Source: Bacteroidota bacterium
GTDB taxonomy: Bacteria; Bacteroidota; Bacteroidia; Chitinophagales; Chitinophagaceae
DNA: 16,845 bases
Reading direction: 5' to 3'
NCBI GenBank assembly: GCA_029778965.1
Contig: JAKPBL010000079.1
Span: 1 to 16,845, forward strand
In this document: positions 6,587 through 13,653 of the stretch, piece by piece
Position numbering within the stretch: position 1 is the first letter of the stretch
How the letters are laid out: each line of letters opens with the position of its first letter
Notes under the pieces: model-generated
The model's input: the letters and a program-made list of their open reading frames with translations, nothing else
Told to the model about the DNA's origin: nothing
The model's database searches: none
Made by a program: the position numbers and the translations under genes

Positions 6587-7218
6587 AAATTCTGATCGCA
6601 GACGACCACGCAGTAGTGCGACGGGGGTTACGGGTAATGATCCACGAAGAATATCCCCATGCACAGATCGGCGAAGTGGCCAATGCAGAATCGTTGTTGT
6701 CGGAGATCGGCAAAGAAGCGTGGACCGTCGTCATTTGCGACATGAATATGCCCGGGCGAAGCGGACTCGATGCGCTTAGCCAGCTCAGGCAACTGGCGCC
6801 CCATGTACCGGTGCTGATCATGAGCGTGTACCCGGAAGAACAGTACGCGGTGCGCGTTATCCGGGCCGGCGCGGCCGGCTACCTCAGCAAAGATTCGCTC
6901 GATACCGAGTTACCCGCCGCCCTCAGGCAGGTGATGAAGGGGAAAAAATACATCAGCGCCGATACCGCCGAAAAACTGGCGGAAGCCGTACAGTCGCCCC
7001 ACGATAAAAAAGCCCACGAAATGTTGTCTGACCGCGAATTTGATGTTTTTAAGGGGCTGGCCGCGGGGAAATCGGTTTCCGAAATTGCCGAACAGCTATC
7101 GCTCGGCGTCACCACTGTGAGCACCTACCGGAGCCGCATTTTGCAGAAATTATCGGTACCCAACAATGCAGCCCTGATCAGGTACGCACTCGAACACCAT
7201 CTCTTTGAAGGATCGTAG
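6583..7218 (+). CDS. LuxR/NarL-family response regulator (REC + HTH)
   Basis: A 211-residue transcription regulator, the expected partner of the upstream kinase. The receiver domain (1-118) has the acidic pair D7/D8, phosphorylated D53 (VVICDMNMPG), S81 (LIMSVY) at the switch position, and K103 (GYLSKDS). After a linker, the LuxR helix-turn-helix (about 146-206) begins LSDREFDVFKGLAAGKSVSEIAEQ and contains the recognition helix TTVSTYRSRILQKL. The ATG at 6583 overlaps the restored kinase stop as ATGA, and falls 10 bases after the stop of the kinase frame as it stands. A palindrome (7215-7230) covers its own stop codon and could be an autoregulatory site. Target genes are not evident. Confidence 0.96.
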   Translation: MKILIADDHAVVRRGLRVMIHEEYPHAQIGEVANAESLLSEIGKEAWTVVICDMNMPGRSGLDALSQLRQLAPHVPVLIMSVYPEEQYAVRVIRAGAAGYLSKDSLDTELPAALRQVMKGKKYISADTAEKLAEAVQSPHDKKAHEMLSDREFDVFKGLAAGKSVSEIAEQLSLGVTTVSTYRSRILQKLSVPNNAALIRYALEHHLFEGS

Positions 7219-7230
7219 TAGGAATACTAC
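7215..7230. promoter_or_regulatory. Palindrome GTAGTA-N4-TACTAC, copy 1
   Basis: Perfect 6-bp arms GTAGTA (7215-7220) and TACTAC (7225-7230) around GGAA. It overlaps the stop codon of the LuxR-type regulator and lies 58 bases before the lone receiver gene. It matches the architecture of the palindrome at 7662-7677. A third half-site, GTAGTAGTT, is at 7272-7280. Its role as an operator for the neighbouring regulator is inference. Confidence 0.45.
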
Positions 7231-7245
7231 ACGAATTAGATGATG

Positions 7246-7289
7246 ATGGCTACAACCCGCGCCCGATGCCGGTAGTAGTTTGTAGCCAT
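7246..7289 (+). promoter_or_regulatory. Inverted repeat that can pair with the start codon of the lone receiver gene
   Basis: ATGGCTACAA (7246-7255) pairs perfectly with TTGTAGCCAT (7280-7289), leaving a 24-nt GC-rich loop. The right arm includes the first two bases of the ATG at 7288, so an RNA hairpin would hide the start codon. No Shine-Dalgarno sequence is visible. Confidence 0.4.
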
Positions 7290-7665
7290 GTATCGCATAC
7301 TGGTTGCAGACGATCACTATGCTGTTCGCCAGGCCCTGCTGGCTCTGTTGAAAGACGCTTTCGAATCGGCCGAGCTCGGCGAGGCGGAAGACACCGATAC
7401 GCTGGTGAAAACCGCGCTGAAACAAAACTGGGACCTGGTGATAACCGACCTGGTAATGCCGGGCGGCGGCGCCTTGCAGGCCATCAAGCAGATCCGGCCG
7501 GCAAAACCCCGCCTGCCTGTTATTGTTATCAGCACGCATTCGGCCGAGATCTATGCAGGCTGGACCCAACGGGGTGGCGCCGACGCCTTCCTCGAAAAAG
7601 ACAAGGTCAGCGCCCTGCTGGTGCCCGTTATCCGCGAAATAATGGACCGGCAGAACAATGTGTAG
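7288..7665 (+). CDS. Stand-alone receiver (REC) domain protein
   Basis: A 125-residue protein made of one CheY-like receiver domain without an output domain. The phosphoacceptor set is complete: D8/D9 (VADDHYAVRQ), D54 (VITDLVMPGG), S82/T83 (VISTHS), K104 (FLEKDK). The sequence is closest in style to NarL-type receivers, yet it ends 21 residues after K104 and no LuxR helix-turn-helix remnant is seen in the 264 bp that follow. The start is fixed: an in-frame TAG lies at 7276-7278. It follows the kinase/regulator pair by 69 bp. It may act as a phosphate sink, a partner-binding switch, or a regulator of the kinase; the sequence cannot decide. Palindromes of the same type overlap its stop and that of the previous gene. 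Confidence 0.9.
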   Translation: MYRILVADDHYAVRQALLALLKDAFESAELGEAEDTDTLVKTALKQNWDLVITDLVMPGGGALQAIKQIRPAKPRLPVIVISTHSAEIYAGWTQRGGADAFLEKDKVSALLVPVIREIMDRQNNV

Positions 7666-7677
7666 TGTAACTACTAC
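7662..7677. promoter_or_regulatory. Palindrome GTAGTG-N4-TACTAC, copy 2
   Basis: GTAGTG (7662-7667) and TACTAC (7672-7677) around TAAC, extended by T7661-A7678, with one mismatch in seven base pairs. It overlaps the stop codon of the lone receiver in the same way as the copy at 7215-7230 overlaps that of the regulator. Confidence 0.45.
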
Positions 7678-7783
7678 AGTTTAATCAATGTTGGTACTAT
7701 TGCCCGTTGCCCCGCCCGGGGTCAATTTTGCTCCAGGTTAAGGCCTTGATTTTATTCCTGTTTTGATCCCTTCCCCCCTACTG

Positions 7784-7837
7784 GTTTCAGGTTTACGGTT
7801 GGTGATTTATAGGTCAACCATAAACCTGAAACTTTTT
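7784..7837 (+). terminator. Long intrinsic terminator after the two-component cluster
   Basis: GTTTCAGGTTTA (7784-7795) pairs perfectly with TAAACCTGAAAC (7821-7832); after one mismatch five more pairs form (7797-7801 with 7815-7819), then five T (7833-7837). It ends two bases before a TAnnTTTG box. A weaker CCCC/GGGG hairpin lies at 7710-7721. Otherwise the 264-bp gap holds only the palindrome at 7662-7677. Confidence 0.8.
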
Positions 7838-7838
7838 G

Positions 7839-7846
7839 TACTTTTG
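7839..7846 (+). promoter_or_regulatory. Candidate -7 box before the barrel-hflX-Rieske operon
   Basis: TACTTTTG fits TAnnTTTG. It lies 83 bases before the ATG at 7930, which leaves a leader of about 75 nt. No good TTTG -33 box stands at the usual distance, because the terminator hairpin arm occupies that place. Confidence 0.45.
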
Positions 7847-7929
7847 CCCACCGAAATTTTGATTAACATTAACAGGCTCCTTCGCGCAGGTTGGCAGGTG
7901 GCCAATAGATTTGTTCTTTATCAGCAATT

Positions 7930-8721
7930 ATGAGAAAATGTTTTGTAGCCGTAGCAGCTCTGCTACTGGCAATAGGTTCGCAGGCGCAGCATACAGACAG
8001 TACAGCCGTTCCGGGACCAGCAGCGCCCGCGCCTGTATCCGCATCCGTCAGCAAGAAAAAAGACTGGAGCAAAGTAAACCTGAATGGCCGCGCCAACGAC
8101 CATTTCGTATTCCAGGTGGGATATGACGGATGGGCCGGTGAAACCACCGGTATCCGTACCAAAGGCATCGGCCGGTTCCTGAACGTGTATTTCATGCTCG
8201 ACCTGCCCTTTAAATCCGACCCCCGTTTCAGCGTGGGCATCGGCGCAGGCATAGGGTCCAGCAGCATCAATTTCAACAAAATGGAACCCCAGATCGCCGG
8301 CACCGGCGCCACCTTTGTGTTCAATGACATGGCAGATTCCACCACTTACAGCACCCGTTTCAAAAAGTTCAAGATGGTCGAGGCCTGGGCCGAAGCTCCT
8401 GTTGAATTCCGCTGGGTGGCCAACCCCGAAAACTCAAATAAAAGCTGGAAAGCAGGGGTCGGCATCAAGATCGGCACCATGCTGAATGCCCATACCAAAG
8501 GCAAAAACCTTCAAAACAATGCCGGCCAGACCGTCAATTCATTTACCCTGAAAGAAAGCAGCAAACGCTATTTCAACTCCTTGCGCCTGGCGGCCACTGC
8601 CCGGGTCGGCTACGGTCCCTTTAACCTGTACATGGCCTACCAGGTCAACAGCCTGATCAAAGAAAACGTCGGTCCGCAGGTGCATCCGTATTCGATCGGG
8701 CTGCAATTCAGCGGCCTGTAA
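7930..8721 (+). CDS. Outer-membrane beta-barrel protein (porin family)
   Basis: A 263-residue exported protein. The signal peptide is MRKCFVAVAALLLAIGSQAQ (1-20), followed by a low-complexity Ala/Pro/Ser linker (about 21-45) and a run of amphipathic strands with Gly and aromatic residues, e.g. DHFVFQVGYDGWAG, NVYFMLDLPF, FSVGIGAGIGSSSINF, EFRWVANPE, WKAGVGIKIGTML, LAATARVGYGPFNLYMAYQ, and a closing YSIGLQFSGL. This is the look of the Bacteroidota outer-membrane barrel families. The specific function is unknown. The gene ends 13 bp before hflX, so the two are probably co-transcribed although no functional link is known. Confidence 0.87.
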   Translation: MRKCFVAVAALLLAIGSQAQHTDSTAVPGPAAPAPVSASVSKKKDWSKVNLNGRANDHFVFQVGYDGWAGETTGIRTKGIGRFLNVYFMLDLPFKSDPRFSVGIGAGIGSSSINFNKMEPQIAGTGATFVFNDMADSTTYSTRFKKFKMVEAWAEAPVEFRWVANPENSNKSWKAGVGIKIGTMLNAHTKGKNLQNNAGQTVNSFTLKESSKRYFNSLRLAATARVGYGPFNLYMAYQVNSLIKENVGPQVHPYSIGLQFSGL

Positions 8722-8734
8722 CTGACCTAATTCA

Positions 8735-9943
8735 TTGATCGAGAAGCAAAAAATACTGGAAGACGAAAATTGCGTGCTGGTAGGCGTAGTGCAGAAAGAC
8801 CAGACCGAGCAACAGGTAAAAGAATACCTGGAGGAGTTGTCGTTCCTGGCAGAAACCGCCGGCGCGCAAACCCGGAGCAAATTCATGCAAAAGCTGGCGC
8901 ATCCCGACAGCAAGACCTTTGTGGGTAAAGGAAAGCTGGAAGAGATCAGGGATTATGTCTCCGGCCGGGAGATCAACCTGGTGATTTTCGACGATGAGCT
9001 GACGGGGTCGCAGATACAGAATATCGAAAAGGTGCTGGGCGTGAAAACCATCGACCGCAGCGACCTGATCCTGGATATCTTCGCCCGCCGCGCCAAAACG
9101 GCGCAGGCAAAAACCCAGGTGGAGCTGGCACAATACCAGTACCTGCTCCCCCGGCTGAAAGGCATGTGGAAACACCTCGAACGCCAGGGCGGCGGCATTG
9201 GCACCCGCGGGCCGGGTGAAACCGAGATCGAAACCGACCGCCGTATCGTCAAGGAAAAGATATCCCTGCTCCGCCGCCGCCTGGGCGAGTTCGACAAGCA
9301 GGCTTATACCCAGCGCAAAGACCGGGGCGAGTTCATACGCGTGGCCCTGGTGGGCTATACCAATGTGGGCAAGAGCACGCTGATGAATATTCTTTCCAAA
9401 AGCGAGGTTTTCGCCGAAAACAAACTCTTCGCCACGCTCGATACCACCACCCGGAAAGTGGTTTTCGACAATACGCCTTTCCTGCTGAGCGATACGGTGG
9501 GCTTTATCCGCAAGCTGCCCCATCACCTGGTGGAAAGCTTCAAGAGCACGCTCGACGAAGTACGCGAAGCCGACATCCTGCTGCATGTGGTCGACCTGTC
9601 GCATCCCAATTACGAAGACCAGTACAATGTGGTTAACCGCACCCTGCAGGAGCTGAAAGTGACCGATAAGCCCGTCATCACCATTTTCAACAAGCTCGAC
9701 CAGTATGAGAAAAACAGCTTCGACGAGTGGCTGAGCGACGAGGTGAAAAACCAGTTGCTCGGGGAACTGCACAACAGGTGGGAAAATGAAACCCTCGGTA
9801 ACTGCGTGTTCGTTTCAGCATTGGAACGCCGGAACCTGGAAGGGCTGCGGGCTACCATCCTTAACAAGGTGCGCCGTTTATACCGGGTGCGTTATCCGTA
9901 TAAAACGGATTTTTTCGGGATCAGCTTCGACGAAGAACAATGA
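8735..9943 (+). CDS. hflX: GTPase HflX (ribosome-associated)
   Basis: Ribosome-binding GTPase; family members split stalled or heat-damaged 70S ribosomes. It has 402 residues, normal for the family. The N-terminal HflX nucleotide-binding-like domain covers about 12-115 (FVGKGKLEEI, LVIFDDELTGSQIQNIE, RSDLILDIFARRA), followed by a helical linker with the Gly-rich RQGGGIGTRGPGETEIETD (150-168). The G domain has G1 GYTNVGKST (207-215), G3 DTVGF (253-257), G4 NKLD (319-322) and G5 SAL (361-363). The start is TTG at 8735: the frame is closed by a TGA at 8723-8725, and no ATG or GTG precedes the conserved domain. The stop overlaps the Rieske gene as ATGA. Confidence 0.97.
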   Translation: MIEKQKILEDENCVLVGVVQKDQTEQQVKEYLEELSFLAETAGAQTRSKFMQKLAHPDSKTFVGKGKLEEIRDYVSGREINLVIFDDELTGSQIQNIEKVLGVKTIDRSDLILDIFARRAKTAQAKTQVELAQYQYLLPRLKGMWKHLERQGGGIGTRGPGETEIETDRRIVKEKISLLRRRLGEFDKQAYTQRKDRGEFIRVALVGYTNVGKSTLMNILSKSEVFAENKLFATLDTTTRKVVFDNTPFLLSDTVGFIRKLPHHLVESFKSTLDEVREADILLHVVDLSHPNYEDQYNVVNRTLQELKVTDKPVITIFNKLDQYEKNSFDEWLSDEVKNQLLGELHNRWENETLGNCVFVSALERRNLEGLRATILNKVRRLYRVRYPYKTDFFGISFDEEQ

Positions 9944-10254
9944 CCATAAAAATAGCGGAAAGCGTGGCAGAACTGGGCTTCGACCAGCGACGGGTGGTGC
10001 GGGTGCGGGCCGGCGATAAATACATCAGCGTAGCCCTGGTGGGAGAACAACTGTTCGCGTTTGCGGATAAATGCCCGCATGCCGGCGGCTGCCTGTCGGC
10101 AGGATGGATGGACTCCCTCGGCAATATCGTATGCCCGGTGCACCGTTATAAATTCGATGTCAGCAACGGCCGGAACACAACGGGAGAGGGTTATCACCTG
10201 AAAAGATGGCCGGTGCTGGAAAATGAAGATGGTATATTCGTTATTTTCAATTGA
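9940..10254 (+). CDS. Small Rieske [2Fe-2S] domain protein
   Basis: A 104-residue single-domain Rieske protein without signal peptide or membrane segment, so cytoplasmic. The cluster ligands are C45-P-H47 (DKCPHAGG) and C65-P-V-H68 (CPVHRYKFD), with 17 residues between the two boxes. The size and the CPHAGG...CPVHRYKFD pattern resemble NirD-like or dioxygenase-ferredoxin-like Rieske proteins, which pass electrons to a partner enzyme. No partner oxidoreductase is present nearby. Its ATG overlaps the hflX stop (ATGA, 9940-9943), which implies translational coupling. C51 is an extra cysteine between the boxes. Confidence 0.93.
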   Translation: MTIKIAESVAELGFDQRRVVRVRAGDKYISVALVGEQLFAFADKCPHAGGCLSAGWMDSLGNIVCPVHRYKFDVSNGRNTTGEGYHLKRWPVLENEDGIFVIFN

Positions 10255-10309
10255 ATAAACGGCACATTTAATAGGACCACTCCACTTCTTTCTTTAATAT
10301 TTTGGCCCT

Positions 10310-10343
10310 TTTGCGTCAACTTTAATAAGTTTTTGCTAATTTG
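10310..10343 (+). promoter_or_regulatory. Weak candidate promoter of the susC-susD operon
   Basis: TTTG (10310-10313) and TAATTTG (10337-10343) resemble the -33 and -7 boxes, but the spacer is 23 and the -7 box lacks one T. The 124-bp leader is AT-rich. No sigma/anti-sigma genes accompany this locus. Confidence 0.25.
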
Positions 10344-10378
10344 TTAACGCCTTTTAACAATAGCTAAAACTAACGATT

Positions 10379-13300
10379 ATGCACTTTACGCGACTAGCGT
10401 GCAGAGTATTGCCTATGCTCTGCTTGCTATTTTCCTTTCTCTTCTCCCAGGCACAAAACCAAACAATTAACGGAAAAGTCATCAACGAGGCAGACAAAAA
10501 GCCTCTTGCGGGCGTTACCGTAACGGTCAAGGGTACCAAAACGGCAACGGTTACCAACGAAGACGGTTCTTTTTCCCTTCGCGGGCTGGATCCCGGCGCC
10601 GTTCTGCAATTCACGAGTGTAGGATTTCAGTCGAGCGAAGTAGCTGCTTCGCGCGCCGAGCTGGTTTCCATGAAATCATCTGAAAGCATCATGTCAGAAC
10701 TGGTGGTAGTGGGTTATGCCACCCAGAAGAAACGCGACTTGACAGGTGCCGTATCGGTGGTGGATGTGACCAAAATGAACAAGCAGCCCTCTCCGTCTAT
10801 TTCGGATCAGTTGCAGGGCCAGGTGGCAGGTGTAACCATCACTACTTCCGGTTCGCCGGGCGAACCAGCCAAATTCCGGATCCGGGGCTTCGGCTCGTTT
10901 GGCACCTCCGATCCTTTGTTTGTGGTAGATGGTGCGCAAACCACCAATATCAATGATGTAAACCCCAATGATATTGCCACCATGCAGATACTGAAAGATG
11001 CTGGTGCTGCATCCATCTACGGGTCTCGTGCATCGAACGGCGTGGTGATCATTACCACTAAGCGCGGCCGTGGCAAAACACGTATCGCTTATGATGGCTA
11101 CTATGGAACGCAGCGTCCAAAGGTGAAAAATCCTTACAACATGCTCAACCCGCAGGATCAGGCCAACCTGAAATGGATTGCGCTGCGGAATACAGCGGAA
11201 CTCAACAACGAAACAGTAGAATACAACGACCCTATCTACGGAAGCGGCGCTGCACCGGTTCTGCCAGACTATATTTTGCCGTTTGGCAAAAAGGAAGGAG
11301 ACCCCGCAGTAAACCCTTCTCTTTATTATGTTAATCCTAATTATACCGAGACGTCAGACCTCAACAGCTTCTATCAAATCATCAGGGCTAATAAAACCGG
11401 TACCGATTGGATGAGTGAACTTTTCAGCCCGGCACCGATTCAAAGCCATAACCTCAGCGCATCGGGGGGCACCGATCAGGGAAGTTATTTGTTTAGCATG
11501 AACTATTTTAACCAACAGGGCGTGTTGATGAATACTTACAACAAAAGATATACCCTGCGCGCCAATAGTGAGTATAAGTTCAACAAAAATGTCCGTATAG
11601 GCGAGAACTTGTCCTATTCTATCATCGACAACCCCCGTATCGGAATTCTGAGTGAGGGTAACGACATCAGTATGGCTTACCGGCAGCAGCCAATCATCCC
11701 CGTGTACGACATTATGGGTAATTATGCCGGCACTACAGGCGGCAAGATCGGCCAGGCCACTAATCCGGTTGCCAACCGTCAGCGTTCTATCAACAATAAA
11801 GGGCTGGCCAATCGCCTTTTTGGTAACGTGTACGGAGAAATTGATTTCCTTAAGAGCTTTACTTTCCGAACCAGTTTCGGTGGAGAGTATTATTCATATT
11901 CGGGAAGATATTTCAACTATCCCACCTATGAGAATGCGGAGAATTCGCAGTCCAACTCATACGGTGAATACGCCGGCTCGGGCTTTAACTGGGTATGGAG
12001 TAACACGGTCACCTATAGTCAGTCATTCGGCGACCACAATTTAAAAGTGGTTGCAGGTACTGAGGCTATTAACGAAGGCGGCACCAGCCTTGACGCCAAT
12101 ACTACAAACTACTTCTCATTCAGCAGCGATTATACAACACTGACTACCGGTGCCGGTGCAGCCACCCACAGTTCCGGTCGGTACAGCCGGTCGCTGGCCT
12201 CACTGATTGGCCGGATTGATTATAATTACAAAGGACGTTATCTGCTGGGGGCCACTGTTCGTCGCGACGGATCTTCTGCATTTGGTCCGGATAACAAATA
12301 CGGGGTGTTCCCTGCCTTCAGTGCTGGCTGGCGCTTGTCCGACGAAAATTTCCTCAAAGATGTTAAATGGTTGCAAGACCTGAAAGTCAGGGGTAGCTAT
12401 GGTGTCATGGGTAACCAGGCAAACCTGGCTGCCGACAACCAGTTCACAACGTTCAATTCAGACCGAAGCTCAACTTTCTACGATGTAAACGGAACAAGTA
12501 ACTCGCTGGTACTCGGCTTCCGCCAGGGACGCTATGGAAACCTCGCGGCCAAATGGGAGTCTCAGAAATACACCAACGTAGGATTTGATGCCACCATCGG
12601 CAATCGCCTTCTGGAAATTGTAGCAGACTACTATGTGCGGAGCGTATCTGATATGCTGTACGCACCTGAATTGCCCGGCACCGCAGGCGCTGCTACACCT
12701 CCTACGGTGAACATCGGTAAAATGCAAACCTCCGGTTTTGATCTGAGCATAGGTACTCACTTTGATATAAACAAAGATTTTGGCTTTGACATCACAGGAA
12801 CATTCACCACGTTCAAAAACCAGATCAAGCAAATCGCCGACGGTATCCAGTATTTCGCAGAAGAAAGCCGCCGCTTCAACGGTTCAACCATCATTCGGAA
12901 TGAAGTAGGTCACCCCGTGAGCTCTTTTTACGGATATAAGGTTGTCGGATTCTGGAACAGCCAGGCCGAAATCGATGCAGCTAATGAGCAGGCTCGCAAG
13001 GCCACTGGCAACCCTGACGCCGTATACCAAACAGAAGCAGCAGTCGGTCGCTTCCGTTATGATGATAAGGGAGCCGGCATAGTTACTCCCGAAAGTCGTC
13101 AATTCCTGGGCAATCCGACACCGAAGTTCAACTATGGTCTGAACGTCGGTGGTTTTTGGAAAGATCTTGATTTCAACTTTTTCTTTTATGGTGTTCACGG
13201 TAACCAATTGTGGAACCAGGTTAGATGGTGGACAGATTTCTATCCTTCTTTTGCCGGCGGAAAGAGCTACACAGCCTTATACAATTCCTGGAGGCCAGAT

Positions 13301-13624
13301 CACATGAATGCCAAAGCGCCTATTCAGGAAAATGCCGGTTCATTCAGCACCAACAGCGTTCCCAATTCTTATTATGTGGAGAACGGCTCGTACATCCGTC
13401 TTCGTAACGTTCAAGTGGGCTGGACATTCAACAATCCTGGAGTTGCAAAACTGGGTATTAGCCGGCTGCGCTTGTACGTTCAGGGGGCTAACCTGTTCAC
13501 ATCAACCAAATATACAGGCCTTGATCCTGAAATCGGAGGAGGTAGCAATACTGCATTTGGTATTGATGAAGGCGCCTATCCGGTCGTAAAACAGTTCCTC
13601 GTTGGCTTAAACGTAAGCTTCTAA
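10379..13624 (+). CDS. SusC/RagA-family TonB-linked outer-membrane receptor (no STN domain)
   Basis: Outer-membrane transporter of 1081 residues, normal for SusC. Parts: signal peptide (1-25, LCLLFSFLFSQAQ), carboxypeptidase-regulatory-like domain (about 27-100, INGKVINEADKKPLAGVTV), a TonB-box-like SELVVVGYA (106-114), the plug domain (about 117-240, with FRIRGFGSFGTSDPLFVVDG and ASIYGSRASNGVVIITTKRG), and a long beta-barrel ending in a C-terminal phenylalanine (FLVGLNVSF) as usual for barrel insertion. It lacks the STN domain found in the receptor at the left end, so it should not signal through FecR. It forms a lidded uptake complex with the SusD protein encoded 29 bp downstream. The substrate cannot be named. 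Confidence 0.97.
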   Translation: MHFTRLACRVLPMLCLLFSFLFSQAQNQTINGKVINEADKKPLAGVTVTVKGTKTATVTNEDGSFSLRGLDPGAVLQFTSVGFQSSEVAASRAELVSMKSSESIMSELVVVGYATQKKRDLTGAVSVVDVTKMNKQPSPSISDQLQGQVAGVTITTSGSPGEPAKFRIRGFGSFGTSDPLFVVDGAQTTNINDVNPNDIATMQILKDAGAASIYGSRASNGVVIITTKRGRGKTRIAYDGYYGTQRPKVKNPYNMLNPQDQANLKWIALRNTAELNNETVEYNDPIYGSGAAPVLPDYILPFGKKEGDPAVNPSLYYVNPNYTETSDLNSFYQIIRANKTGTDWMSELFSPAPIQSHNLSASGGTDQGSYLFSMNYFNQQGVLMNTYNKRYTLRANSEYKFNKNVRIGENLSYSIIDNPRIGILSEGNDISMAYRQQPIIPVYDIMGNYAGTTGGKIGQATNPVANRQRSINNKGLANRLFGNVYGEIDFLKSFTFRTSFGGEYYSYSGRYFNYPTYENAENSQSNSYGEYAGSGFNWVWSNTVTYSQSFGDHNLKVVAGTEAINEGGTSLDANTTNYFSFSSDYTTLTTGAGAATHSSGRYSRSLASLIGRIDYNYKGRYLLGATVRRDGSSAFGPDNKYGVFPAFSAGWRLSDENFLKDVKWLQDLKVRGSYGVMGNQANLAADNQFTTFNSDRSSTFYDVNGTSNSLVLGFRQGRYGNLAAKWESQKYTNVGFDATIGNRLLEIVADYYVRSVSDMLYAPELPGTAGAATPPTVNIGKMQTSGFDLSIGTHFDINKDFGFDITGTFTTFKNQIKQIADGIQYFAEESRRFNGSTIIRNEVGHPVSSFYGYKVVGFWNSQAEIDAANEQARKATGNPDAVYQTEAAVGRFRYDDKGAGIVTPESRQFLGNPTPKFNYGLNVGGFWKDLDFNFFFYGVHGNQLWNQVRWWTDFYPSFAGGKSYTALYNSWRPDHMNAKAPIQENAGSFSTNSVPNSYYVENGSYIRLRNVQVGWTFNNPGVAKLGISRLRLYVQGANLFTSTKYTGLDPEIGGGSNTAFGIDEGAYPVVKQFLVGLNVSF

Positions 13625-13653
13625 ACAGCCACAGTAACATCAAAAGAATTACA

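Noticed and set aside
7266..7670. 134-codon plus-strand frame overlapping the lone receiver gene
   Set aside because: Arg/Gly-rich product with no domain; the other frame carries all the receiver residues.
7710..7721. CCCC/GGGG hairpin after the lone receiver as a terminator
   Set aside because: Only four base pairs with a short loop and a poor T-run; the stem at 7784-7832 is far stronger.
8732..9772. Minus-strand frame of 346 codons opposite hflX
   Set aside because: It is antisense to an unmistakable HflX; its hydrophobic look comes from the complement of charged helices.
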